This document shows, piece by piece, positions 1 to 9,204 of a stretch of 45,311 nt of DNA. Origin of the DNA: Pilasporangium apinafurcum (lineage: Eukaryota > Oomycota > Peronosporomycetes > Pythiales > Pythiaceae); contig BCKE01000107.1 of assembly GCA_001600495.1 (NCBI GenBank), positions 1-45,311 of the forward strand. The letters run 5' to 3'. The notes beneath the pieces were generated by a model. That model made no database searches. It had not been told where the DNA came from and saw nothing but the letters and a program-made list of their open reading frames with translations. The position numbers and the translations under genes are program-made. Each line of letters begins with the position of its first letter. The stretch's first letter is position 1.

Positions 1-964
1 GCACCGACTGTCGCTTGTATACTTGCACGCTTGGATTGGTCATCTCCAATACCATCGCTATGAATCAATCTCAAGAGCGCGTGGATAGGATGCAGCGTTG
101 TCGTAAAGTATCGCTCGTTTCTCATTGCTAAACAATCAATATCCGAGCTTTTTCGTATCGTACCTATTTCACACCTTTCTTTCTTTTGTTTTGTTTTATC
201 TTGCCTTGCCTTACTCACTCGCTTCATCAAACGAACTTCACCCTGCGGACTGCCTTCCTCAATATCACCATCTTGTCTGCGTATTTGAATCACCACCGTA
301 TTCATTCATCGTCAATATTACTTTGTTTTGTTCGAATCTTTGCAATTTCGCATGCTATAACGATTTGGATAAGACGCTTTGATTGTTTGGAAGAAACTCA
401 AAGCAAGCAAGCAGAGATCGTTCTTGAGTTACCAAATCGTACCTCATTTGAGACCAAACCAAATATAAGTATCCTTAATGCATTTTCGAGGTTTTTTGTA
501 ATGTGCCGTCAAAGTTGGTGCGATTTTGAAACTATATGTAGGTCCATTCGACAAATCTCAATTTTTGTACCAAAATCAACAATAGAAAAGTAATACTTCG
601 GGTGGGCTCTTCACATCTCGTCCTAATAACTTCATGGATACTCGGCCGATTTCTATGCTTGATAGCTCAAGATATAGCGGAAACGTTGAGAATATCGTGG
701 TATGCTTAGTTGAAAAACCTCAAAAAGCGTATAAGGATACTTTTGTTTGGTTCGGTCTCGTATGATCATTTTTTAATATTTACCATATTTAGTATATATT
801 AGATATTAGTGAGACGGGATAGTATGTAGCCATGTCTGTTCAATGGCATCGCTAAACTAATAATCGATTTTTAAAAATATCCTCAACATCCCTTTTTAAT
901 GTACACTATGTAAACTAAACTAGGACGTTCTGCTGTTCAACCCAAAAATTTGTAGTAGAAAACC
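1..964. other. Left-edge region without a convincing gene
   Basis: The two longest open frames here (from 125 and from 186) overlap in different frames, are rich in Phe/Leu/Ser from pyrimidine-rich DNA, and show no motif. From about 590 the sequence turns AT-rich up to the start codon at 965, so the last few hundred bases probably hold the promoter and 5' leader of the nucleotidyltransferase gene. An exon of a gene lying to the left cannot be excluded. Confidence 0.5.
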
Positions 965-3526
965 ATGAAGAACGCAGCACCAGATGCGGAATGTGCACAT
1001 GAGAGCACCAGCAGCAGCACATGTGTTCCTGCATCTTCAATGCTGCTGTTGCGGACACAGAATGAAGATCCCATAGATGAGAGCAATATCGACGTTGTGA
1101 AATCCAAGAAAAAACACTCAGGCCCACGTAAACGCAGACCGAAGAAGAAACCAGAAGCAAACAGTAACACCACTGGCTACTGCGCATCTCCGTCTACCTC
1201 TGTGGCATCGACTGGATCGGGTGCAGAAAACGAAAAGAACGTGCTTTGCGCCACTGCAAAGCCATTCCTTCCGCCTGTAGTAGGATTACGATCGCCTGTA
1301 CGACCACTCTACGAGCGTCGCGCAGTAGTGCGCTCTCCAGAGCAGGTTGAACCGCCGAGTTCCACTCTACCTCCTCATCAAGACGACGGTAACAATTCAT
1401 TGAATGAGCAGCAGGATCGATCATATTGGACACAATGGGTGATTGAAGCAGCCGAGAAAGAGCGTGCACGCAGACTCAACGCATTGAAGCAATTGCAACG
1501 TGAAGAAGAAGAAGAAATTCTGCGTCGTCGCCAATGGGCAATCGCCGCGATCGAGCGTGAGCAAGAGGCGATGATGCGTGAGATGTTCTTGGACAATATG
1601 AAGAATACACAATGGTTTCAGAGCACGATTTCGCGGTTCGCCGACGATTACGAGGTTGTGTGCCCGAACAGTTGGTTTGGGTGCACGTTTAGTTGTATGT
1701 TGAAAGATCTCCAGCAGCACTTGGTATGTTGTCAGTATCGACAAGTACCAGACACACTGGATCAGGTTGTGGACGATTCTAGTGCCGTCGATCTTTACTC
1801 TTATGATGTCGTGTGCCCAAATGCTGTGCTTGGTTGCAAGGAGATTTGTTCTCGAGAAAATCTTGCAGAACATCTAGCTACATGTCCAGTGAACGGCATT
1901 TCGCGTGAGAAAGAGTGGGAAGAACGATTGGAATGGCGACGGAACGTGCTCTTGGCGACTGAGCAAGAGCGTGAACGTCGCATGGATGAACAGCAACGCG
2001 ATGGACAGTTTTCATTTGGGCACCTCCAACAGCTCTATGAAGAGCAGACTGCGATGATGCAGGTCGTATTGCATGACGAAATCGTGGAATTTTATCAGCA
2101 TCAGCAAAGTGAATCATGGAGCCGTCGCCCTTGGATTGAAAAGGCGATTAGTATTATAAAAGAACAAATCCAAGAGCTCTGGGGCAAACAGACGTTAGTG
2201 GAAGGATATGGCTCTTATATCACACAAATGCACGGCGGGTTTAGTGATGTGGATCTTGTGGTTTTTGGTGCAACAGAAGATAATCACCTCACGTGCCAAG
2301 ACTGTGTCAGTGTATTAGGAGCGCATCTCGGTGCTTTGAACTCCTCTATGTTTGTTGAGATTAGCGCGATTACACGGGCGTCTATTCCACTTCTCAAAGT
2401 CGTCGTAGTTCTCAAGAATGATGAAACTGACGATGAGAATGGCGATAATTATGAGAAACAAGTACGAGTTCCATTTGACATTACATTCGATGACCCGGCC
2501 ATCGTTCATAACGGTGTTGCCAGCGCTACAGTTGTCCAGCATATGATTGATCGTTTGTACGGATTGCGTGAGCTTACATTTGTACTCAAACACTTTCTAG
2601 CGAAGCGTGGTCTAAACGATCCGTATGTCGGCGGTCTTTCGTCGTATGGACTCCTGATAATGATTGCACATACTTTACAAGAACGTGGCGCATTAAAGTC
2701 AAGTGTGGCTGGTGACAATCCATCGAGCTTGCCTGAATATCTAGCTCCCACACAAATGAAGTGTGATGACAACGAATTGCACAGCTCAGATATAATTTGC
2801 AACGCTCGCTTCAATGCACAACGTGAGAAGGGAGAAAGAGTAGCTAAAGTTATTATCCAGCAAAGTGTCGCAAAGCAGCAACAGTTGAAGCAGCAAAACA
2901 TACCGGATCAGATCATGAAAAAGATGGCGTCAAGAAGGACCTTGACTTCGTTCATGGCGAACATGAATGGCGATGGTCATGAGAAACGACCTTTTCTGCT
3001 AGGAAAATTGCTGATGGATTTCTTACAGTTTTATGGGAATGACTTTCGTCAGCATGTGGATACAATCAATCTCTTACCTGCCGCTCTTGCGGAAGATACT
3101 GGAATGAGAGAAAATCTACCTGCCATTGAAGCGCCAAAATCAGTATCCCCACCCCCAGCAAGGCTCTCTCCACCTTCGAGCATGGGTGGTACAGGTGCTT
3201 CGTTATCACCATCGTCACATCACGGATGTTTGATGATACAGGATCCATTAGATCCAACTAATAACTTGGGGAAGAACTGTTATCGAGTAAGTCAGGTGTT
3301 TCGTGATTTCTCTGATTTTCTCAGCTTTCTGACGGCGCTAATTGTCCGTGGAAGCGTCATGACGACGGGAAAAAAGAAGGTCAGCGCTGACATAGGTGCT
3401 CGATCGCCGAAGAACTCTCCTCTTCAGCCTCCACAACAGCAATCGCCACCTTCATACCGAATCCTATCCTCTGTATTTGGCATGAAAACACGAGAGACGA
3501 GAAGCAGTTTGGATCTCACAATATGA
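965..3526 (+). CDS. Trf4-like non-canonical poly(A)/uridylyl polymerase with two TRAF-type zinc fingers
   Basis: This intronless gene encodes 853 residues. Around residues 229-310 there are two tandem Cys/His modules, each starting with CPN and following C-x6-C-x3-C-x11-H-x3-C, as in TRAF-type zinc fingers. From about residue 415 the nucleotidyltransferase core appears: GYGSY, then SDVDLVVFG with the two metal-binding Asp, then a third Asp in VPFDITF near 502. GGLSSYGLLIM (about 556), LGKLLMDFLQFYG (about 678) and NNLGKNCYRVSQVF (about 766) match the central and PAP-associated regions of Trf4/Trf5/PAPD5-type enzymes. These add short A or U tails to RNAs for nuclear surveillance or decay. The N-terminus is basic with a KKK/KRR cluster, a plausible nuclear signal, followed by a Glu/Arg-rich helix. 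The zinc fingers in front of a Trf4 core are unusual. Which nucleotide is added cannot be told from the sequence. The gene converges on dihydroorotase, with 54 bp between stops. Confidence 0.88.
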   Translation: MKNAAPDAECAHESTSSSTCVPASSMLLLRTQNEDPIDESNIDVVKSKKKHSGPRKRRPKKKPEANSNTTGYCASPSTSVASTGSGAENEKNVLCATAKPFLPPVVGLRSPVRPLYERRAVVRSPEQVEPPSSTLPPHQDDGNNSLNEQQDRSYWTQWVIEAAEKERARRLNALKQLQREEEEEILRRRQWAIAAIEREQEAMMREMFLDNMKNTQWFQSTISRFADDYEVVCPNSWFGCTFSCMLKDLQQHLVCCQYRQVPDTLDQVVDDSSAVDLYSYDVVCPNAVLGCKEICSRENLAEHLATCPVNGISREKEWEERLEWRRNVLLATEQERERRMDEQQRDGQFSFGHLQQLYEEQTAMMQVVLHDEIVEFYQHQQSESWSRRPWIEKAISIIKEQIQELWGKQTLVEGYGSYITQMHGGFSDVDLVVFGATEDNHLTCQDCVSVLGAHLGALNSSMFVEISAITRASIPLLKVVVVLKNDETDDENGDNYEKQVRVPFDITFDDPAIVHNGVASATVVQHMIDRLYGLRELTFVLKHFLAKRGLNDPYVGGLSSYGLLIMIAHTLQERGALKSSVAGDNPSSLPEYLAPTQMKCDDNELHSSDIICNARFNAQREKGERVAKVIIQQSVAKQQQLKQQNIPDQIMKKMASRRTLTSFMANMNGDGHEKRPFLLGKLLMDFLQFYGNDFRQHVDTINLLPAALAEDTGMRENLPAIEAPKSVSPPPARLSPPSSMGGTGASLSPSSHHGCLMIQDPLDPTNNLGKNCYRVSQVFRDFSDFLSFLTALIVRGSVMTTGKKKVSADIGARSPKNSPLQPPQQQSPPSYRILSSVFGMKTRETRSSLDLTI

Positions 3527-3580
3527 GTACTTCGTGTATTAGTCGGGATGTGTCCCAAGAAAAGAAAATCACGGAAGAAA

Positions 3581-4802
3581 TTACTGAAGCTTCCAGCGCA
3601 TGACCTCACCAGCCTTCAGCGGAACCAATGCACCGCTTTCAAATTGGTAACTCTCTGGCACAACCCATTCCTCTTGTGTTAAAACTGTCTCGCCTGATCC
3701 TTCATTGCTCGGGATACCATAGAATGCTGCGCCGTTTTCGCACGCAAATGCCTGAAGTAGCTCCAATTTGCCGATGGATTCGAACGCTTCTGCATACAGT
3801 TCAAGCGCGGCATGGGCGGAGTAGATGCCGGCGCAACCACACGCGGATTCTTTCTTGGAAGACAGATGCGGCGCACTGTCAGTGCCCAAGAAGAACTTCT
3901 TATTGCCACTCGCGATAGCCTGAAGCAACGCCTGGCGATGGGTTTCGCGCTTGAGCACAGGGAGGCAGTACTTGTGTGGACGGAGTCCACCCTGGAAGAT
4001 GACTGACGGACCACAAACAAAAGTTTAGTATGGTAAAGAACAGTAGCGACGAATTGATGTAGAAATTCACGCACCATTGCGATTGTATAGCAAGTGTTGC
4101 GGCGTGATGGTGGCAGCAATGTTAGCAGGCGCATTGGTGACAAATTCAGCTGCTTCCTTAGTGGTGATATGTTCCATCACGACCTTGAGTTGTGGGAATT
4201 TCGTCACCAGTGGTTGCAAGACACGTTCAATAAAACACGCTTCACGGTCAAAGATGTCAATCGACGGGTCTGTCACTTCCCCATGCACGAGCAACGGCAT
4301 GCCTACTTCGGCCATAGCTTCAAGTGCTGGGTGAACATTTTCGATCTTGGTCACGCCTGAGTCGGAATTGGTCGTCGCACCAGCTAAAACCAGCAAGAAG
4401 GCAAAAGATGCGTATAGATCATGAGGGTGATACCGAATATAATACCGACAATGATGATTAACGCTTACCTGGATACAATTTGACGGCAAAAACTTTCCCC
4501 GAAGCGGCAGCGGTACGGATCTCCTCGGACGTCGTTTGGTCCGTCATGTAAAGCGTCATCATTGGTTGGAAACGCGTCTTGTATTCCTCAGGAATATGCG
4601 CCGTGATGCGCTCACGATAGGCCAATGCCATCGCAGTCGTCGTCACTGGTGGCACGAGGTTGGGCATGACAATGCAACGCGCAAATTGCCGCGCGACGTG
4701 TGGAACCGTCAGCTTCAAGGCGTCACCGTCACGCAAGTGGTGGTGCAGGTCATCTGGACGCGTCGACCAGCGTAGTTCTTTCGTTGAGGAGAAGGTAGCC
4801 AT
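3581..4802 (-). CDS. Dihydroorotase, PyrC/URA4 type
   Basis: Three exons on the minus strand (4802-4469, 4383-4075, 4002-3581) join in frame to give 354 residues, the usual size for single-domain type II dihydroorotases. The enzyme cyclises carbamoyl aspartate to dihydroorotate in de novo pyrimidine synthesis. Visible signature stretches are [10 protein letters not shown] (metal-binding His pair near the N-terminus), the [14 protein letters not shown] segment that carries the carbamylated Lys and is rebuilt only by splicing out intron 1, [40 protein letters not shown] and FLGTDSAPH with the catalytic Asp. Introns of 85 and 72 bp have GTAAGC/TTTTAG and GTGCGT/CGTCAG ends. The ATG at 4802 was chosen because the next in-frame Met codons upstream lie in sequence with no family match. 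It is a stand-alone protein, not the multifunctional CAD form. Confidence 0.95.
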
Positions 4803-5118
4803 GAAGCGAGGGGAGGAAGAGATGGAGCTGCTCAAGTAAGTATTTCTTGATACCAAAGGTGTCTTCAAGTGGCTCTTAGTGGTTCTGAAAGCCACCCACA
4901 TTCTGGGAGATAGAAAAATGAAGGTAAAGTAGCAGGTTCCACAGGTACAGAAGCAAAACGAAATAGATGTCAAAGAGTGGCAAATGCGCAAGCAGACGAA
5001 ATACGAAAATGATAAAAGTAAAACAAAAAGGATGGCGAATATGAGAGCTCTCCATTGACTGCTACATCAAAAGCCTGTTGTTCTTTTATACAGGTTTTGA
5101 GCTAACAAGACAAGTTGC
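4803..5118. other. Intergenic spacer between dihydroorotase and RPL11
   Basis: This stretch of 316 bp separates the dihydroorotase start from the RPL11 stop, both on the minus strand. It should contain the dihydroorotase promoter and the RPL11 3' untranslated region. No further open frame or RNA gene is evident. Confidence 0.5.
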
Positions 5119-6261
5119 TTAGTTATCCAAGACAATACCTTCGTATTTGGTCTGGAACCAATTGATGGCATCGTTCTTGTTGAGACGGTGAGGCGCACCG
5201 ACGCGCGATTGCTGCATCTTACGGCGGCTGACACGAGCACCCGGACGAGCGAGCACGACGAAAAAGTCCATACCGTAGATACCCGTGGAAGGATCGTACT
5301 TGATACCCAAATCAATGTGTTCCTGAATACCGAAACCAAAGTTGCCCGTGTTGGAGAAGTTCTTCTTCTTCAATTCGTATTCCTTGACCTTAAGGCCACG
5401 GTCCAAGATTTCCGAAGCAAGTTCACCACGGATGGTCACGTGGCACGAGATCTTTTCGTTACGACGGATACCGAAGGTACGCACGGTGTAACGAGCTACA
5501 ATGAAACAATATATCACATTATTAGCCTTGCTGAACTTGATCTATATCATTACTTGAAAAAGACGGAGAGAAGAGTGGATGGAAAAGAGGTATGGAACAC
5601 CTCACCCAGGAACCACCGTCTATCTTCACATCACGTCGAACAAAAAAACCACCAAAGGCGACTGGATAGACAGAGCGATACAAACCTCCAAGCACATACA
5701 AACATGTGTACATGGGCAGAGTTTTGATATCCATGCTTCCATCCATCCTTCTTTCGCTCAGTGGCGTGGTGTGTGACCAGAATTTCACCAGTCCAGTAGT
5801 ACTCATACGCACGCAATCGGGGATAAACCAAACTAATTGTCTCCATGATAGAGACAAAGCTCAGAACCCAGAAAGGTCGTTTCAATTAAGCACACCCCCA
5901 CAACTTTTTTTGCTGTTGGGTTTCGAATTGTGAAGCGAGATCGGTGGCCCGGGTAAGTAGCCCGTTAAGGCATTCTTTTCTTTTCCCATCTCATCATCTC
6001 ATGAAAGAGCGATGGGGAAAAGCTTACCCTTGGAGTACACTGGCTTTTGTCCAGTCAATTGTTCGAGCACACGGGCGGCACGGGTCAACTTATCGCCGGA
6101 TTCACCGACACAACAGTTGATCACCAACTTGTCGACCTTAATTTCGCGCATCACGTTGTTGCTCTTGTCGCCAGCCTAATCCATTTCATTAGAATCCGTG
6201 ATGTTAACAATGATGTCTCAAGCATTAAAAGACCACAAACAACAGCATTTCATTGTACCAT
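5119..6261 (-). CDS. RPL11: 60S ribosomal protein L11 (uL5 family)
   Basis: Exon 3 (5495-5119) and exon 2 (6175-6028) join in frame and carry family hallmarks: [67 protein letters not shown] and [14 protein letters not shown]. The C-terminus, [13 protein letters not shown], is also typical. The product is a core protein of the large ribosomal subunit that contacts 5S rRNA. A tiny exon 1 holding only the ATG (6261-6259) is proposed because the sequence there reads ATG then GTAC, and the acceptor at 6176 opens directly into GCTGGCGACAAG, giving MAGDKSNNV at the N-terminus. The total is 175 residues, the family length. The exon 1 call is less certain because its donor GTACAA is weak. Intron 2 (532 bp, 5496-6027) is long for this window. 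A decayed Fanzor element lies just upstream of the promoter side. Confidence 0.93.
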
Positions 6262-6635
6262 CTTGTCTGTTTTGGAGCTTTTGGAGAAGTAGCGATGGTC
6301 GGGAGGTCCTTCACCAAAATTCACTGGAGGGTGTCCTCTCACCCAATCAATTTCACATACGGGACATTTTCCCCTTGTTTTAATGTGTCCCTGATTTATA
6401 TGTTTGTAAAGTTAGGTACACGAGGGACTGCATCTTTGTGATCAACACTCTTGCAGCCATCTCTCTTATCTTATTTTCGCAAGCTGTCCGTCCGGCCAAA
6501 CCTGTCATACTGACTAGAAAACCTGACAAACGAATTACCTCGAAATCTTATTTTCAGTATGACCGACTGCAAATGTGTCATTGCAACCAGTATGGAGATT
6601 TTTTTTACTGGTATGTCATTCGACAATTCGCCACC
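6262..6635. other. Promoter region of RPL11 and left flank of the Fanzor relic
   Basis: The 374 bp between the RPL11 start (minus) and the Fanzor start (plus) hold no gene. Two inverted repeats are visible: GTCATACTG at 6504-6512 with CAGTATGAC at 6555-6563, and GGGACA at 6361-6366 with TGTCCC at 6386-6391. Either could be close to the left end of the mobile element, but no matching repeat was found on the right side. Confidence 0.4.
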
Positions 6636-8881
6636 ATGGCGTTAAAGCGCTCTCGATCGCAGGGAGCCCCCTAAGATCCTGGATCGGACTCGCAACATGA
6701 AGACACGGATACTGAAAACGACACCAAGCACACTCGCACACTCTCGAGACAAGAACAACGTGATGATGCCGAGCGCAAGGAAAGGGATTTTAACAAGCTC
6801 TGTGCGCAGTTCCGGAAAATGGTAATTCACGAGGATGAGATGTCTGCCATCAAGTGCACGCTTCACCAGCTCTTCGTCAAAGACTTGAACAAGCGACCGC
6901 AGCAACAACTGATCAAGGACGAGATTGAGCGAAGCGTGCGCGTATTACGACAGATCCAGATGGAAGCGTGGCATCTTATCAACTTTCATCTCTTGTAGTG
7001 TCTGGAGAGTCGTGACGATCCCGACCAAAACAAGTGCGTTGACTACCTTCCCGGTTTGATATCAACTTCTTCAATCGTTGTATTTCTGGGATCGGGATCA
7101 ACCAGTTTATTCCATCTAAGGGTGAAGATATCGCGCTCAACGAGAGCATTAGTCTCTTCCGACAATAGCGCGAGAGACAAGCTGGGTATCAACGTCCAAC
7201 TGTCGTGAACTGGGACATGTCCAAAAACGCGCTCAGCATGCAGATGAAGACGAACGCGCACAATATGATTGTTCTGCATTTCTACCGCCGTCTCTCCCGA
7301 TATGTCAAGCTGCGCTACGACCAACCGATGAAGGGCATCGTGCACATTTTGATTCGTGAAGCGTTTCAGCAGTGAGGACCCAGACGTGAAGTTGCGATGA
7401 TGGTACGAGAATGGTTGGGAAAGGAGCCATCAATCGACAACATTGAACGTGATCTCACGTATTTTATCGTCAAGCTGTACGAGATGCTGGTGTACATGGA
7501 GAGTCGTCAAGATGAAGAGTCCAACATCAAGGGCAACCGTGTTTTCTCTCTATTTCCTGTGGCAACGTTATTTATTCCCGCACATATCGCGATCGACTCT
7601 TCCGTTCTCCATCAGATGTGGACCCGAATTCACCAACAGCTCAAGCAAGAAAAGCGAGTCGATCGTGACCTGTTCAAGAAAATTTTAGTGGAAGGGGAGC
7701 GTGGGTTGAAGGTGCCTTCGAATAAGGAGTTCCAGCTATTTCGTGATGATCGCTGGCGAGGGTACTTTGATATTTCCAAGTTCGAGACCGGGAGATGGGA
7801 ATTTGCGCACTACATTACGACCAACGGATACGATGTGTTCGTCTTGCGCAAGCGAGATGTTATCGGTGGAGAGAACCCTTATCTGTCCAAGAAGGAGTTC
7901 GACCCGAAGATCGCACGAAATTTCTGCGCAACCAAGATCATTGGAATTGATCTCGACATGCATGCACTGTGCACAACTGCCACTGTCCGCACGTTGGAAG
8001 ACGACAGGTTTCGCCCACGGCAGTTTTTTCGATTTCGGAAGAAGGAGCGAGTTGCAGCTACGCGGAAACGTTCATCTCGACGCAGGAAGAAGAGACTCCT
8101 ACGACAGAAGAGACGTAAATCGGCTGGACCGGTGACATGAAGAGTTCATCTACAAGGTACGAATGGAAAACGCAGTCGTGGTCATCAATTGCTCGACATG
8201 TACGCCATCACGCAGATCTCGACTCGCGAGTATCGTCATCTTGCTGGATTCAACAGGGTTCGCGCTTGGAATGAAGGCATCAAACAACATGAAGTTGCGT
8301 ATGGAACCCTGATGCATGGCATGCCCTCTTTCAAAACCGCGTCCTCTTCACGATACTTTGAGCGTCTCAAGTTCGTATGGNCACACATCAACTGGCTTAT
8401 TGANTTTTGCTCACGCCATGCTTTCCGGAAGTGNCGCTTCTACCNGTACGTGTACAAGGCTAAGGCNTTGAGTCACNTGGNGGNNCGCATTGTACCCGTT
8501 GCGAGCAAGAACACGNTGGTCGNTTNTGGAAACTGGAGTTGTCATGATGGCATCAAGGGCCACGGTACCGGACCCNTCAAAGCGCTCAAGAAGGAAATGG
8601 CAAAGCGCGCTACCGTTCGTTCCGTCGACGACTTTCGTACAAGCAAGCGATGTTTCCACTGTCACGCTGAACTTTCGAAGGTAGTCTTCCCGAAAATGGT
8701 CAACGGCGTTCCCGATGGCACAATTGAATCTCGATCCGTTTTGCACTGTGAATCCAGTGAATGCAAGACGTTTTGGGATCGCGACGTGAACGCTTCGCTG
8801 AATATTATGCGCGTGACGACAGAACTTTTCAACAATCGAGCAAGACCAGAGTACTTGCAACGAGAATCAAGTGAGTCGTAG
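6636..8881 (+). pseudogene. Broken Fanzor (eukaryotic TnpB-like RuvC nuclease) gene
   Basis: The frame opens at an ATG with good context (CCACCATGG) and can be followed to a stop at 8879-8881 only by reading through in-frame stops at 6672, 6996, 7166, 7373 and 8138 and one frame change near 7050. The recognisable part is C-terminal. RuvC-I is KIIGIDLDMHA, with its Asp, near 7937. A very basic stretch resembling a nuclear localisation signal covers about 8060-8125. GNWSCHDGIKGHG lies near 8528. VDDFRTSKRCFHC is followed by CESSECKTFWDRDVNASLNI near 8630-8810, i.e. the four-Cys zinc ribbon and RuvC-III of TnpB/Fanzor proteins. Fanzors are RNA-guided DNA endonucleases carried by eukaryotic transposons. 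The acidic residue before FRTS is Asp, whereas from memory most relatives have Glu. Thirteen ambiguous bases (8381-8576) hide part of RuvC-II. Fanzor rather than a recent bacterial TnpB is inferred from length, the basic region and host. Confidence 0.85.
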
Positions 8882-8895
8882 AAGCGCAAAAAAAG

Positions 8896-9002
8896 CGTGA
8901 GCTCGGAGTCTTCAGACTTGAACCTGCTCACACGGTACAGTCCTTATTCTAGGTGTAGCCACTTGGTAGGCGCAACTCGCGAAGCGAGTTGGAGTAACCT
9001 AG
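8896..9002 (+). ncRNA. Candidate Fanzor guide-RNA (fRNA/omega-like) scaffold
   Basis: Starting 15 bases after the Fanzor stop codon the sequence folds into nested hairpins. GTGAGC at 8897-8902 pairs with GCTCAC at 8926-8931 and encloses AGTCT/AGACT (8907-8911 with 8914-8918). CTAGGT at 8949-8954 pairs with ACCTAG at 8997-9002 and encloses a perfect 8-bp stem, CAACTCGC (8973-8980), loop GAA, GCGAGTTG (8984-8991). Known TnpB and Fanzor systems produce their guide RNA from the 3' end of the gene and the adjoining element end, so position and structure fit. This is inference: no transcript or conserved copy can be seen from one sequence. Confidence 0.45.
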
Positions 9003-9036
9003 TTCCAGTGTTAAAAGGACAAAAATGGAACTTGAT

Positions 9037-9056
9037 GTGCGCTAAGGATAGCGCAC
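9037..9056. repeat. Perfect 8-bp inverted repeat (hairpin)
   Basis: GTGCGCTA (9037-9044), loop AGGA, TAGCGCAC (9049-9056) form a perfect GC-rich stem 156 bases after the Fanzor stop. It could be a subterminal hairpin of the element, or part of the guide-RNA region. It could also be 5' regulatory sequence of the membrane-protein gene that starts at 9205. Confidence 0.7.
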
Positions 9057-9204
9057 TTGAGCAGCAGTAATTGAAAATCATCGAAACAATAATTGGCGAT
9101 GTTGGTAGACTGATTTTAGTATATTTTGTGTTGGTGGAGAGACCATTTGTTGCTATTTTTTTTCTTGTGCCACCATCTGCATTAGGTGAAAGCAATAAAA
9201 GAGA

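Larger units (their letters stand above)
6636..9056 (+). mobile_element. Fanzor-bearing transposon relic, ends not defined
   Basis: The Fanzor pseudogene and the hairpin-rich sequence behind it (to at least 9056) are taken together as the remains of one mobile element. No terminal inverted repeat pair and no target-site duplication could be found by eye between 6262 and 9204. The true borders are therefore unknown and may have decayed. No second transposase is present. Confidence 0.5.

Noticed and set aside
186-593. 135-codon plus frame at the left edge
   Set aside because: Begins inside another frame, has no motif, and its composition reflects pyrimidine-rich DNA.
5860-6000. Possible C/D snoRNA in RPL11 intron 2 (ATGATGA on the minus strand at 5991-5997, CTGA near 5864)
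   Set aside because: The boxes are too far apart for a usual C/D snoRNA and the flanks do not form a terminal stem.
6361-6391. GGGACA...TGTCCC repeat as left terminus of the Fanzor element
   Set aside because: Only 6 bp with a 19-base loop and no matching sequence near 9000-9200.
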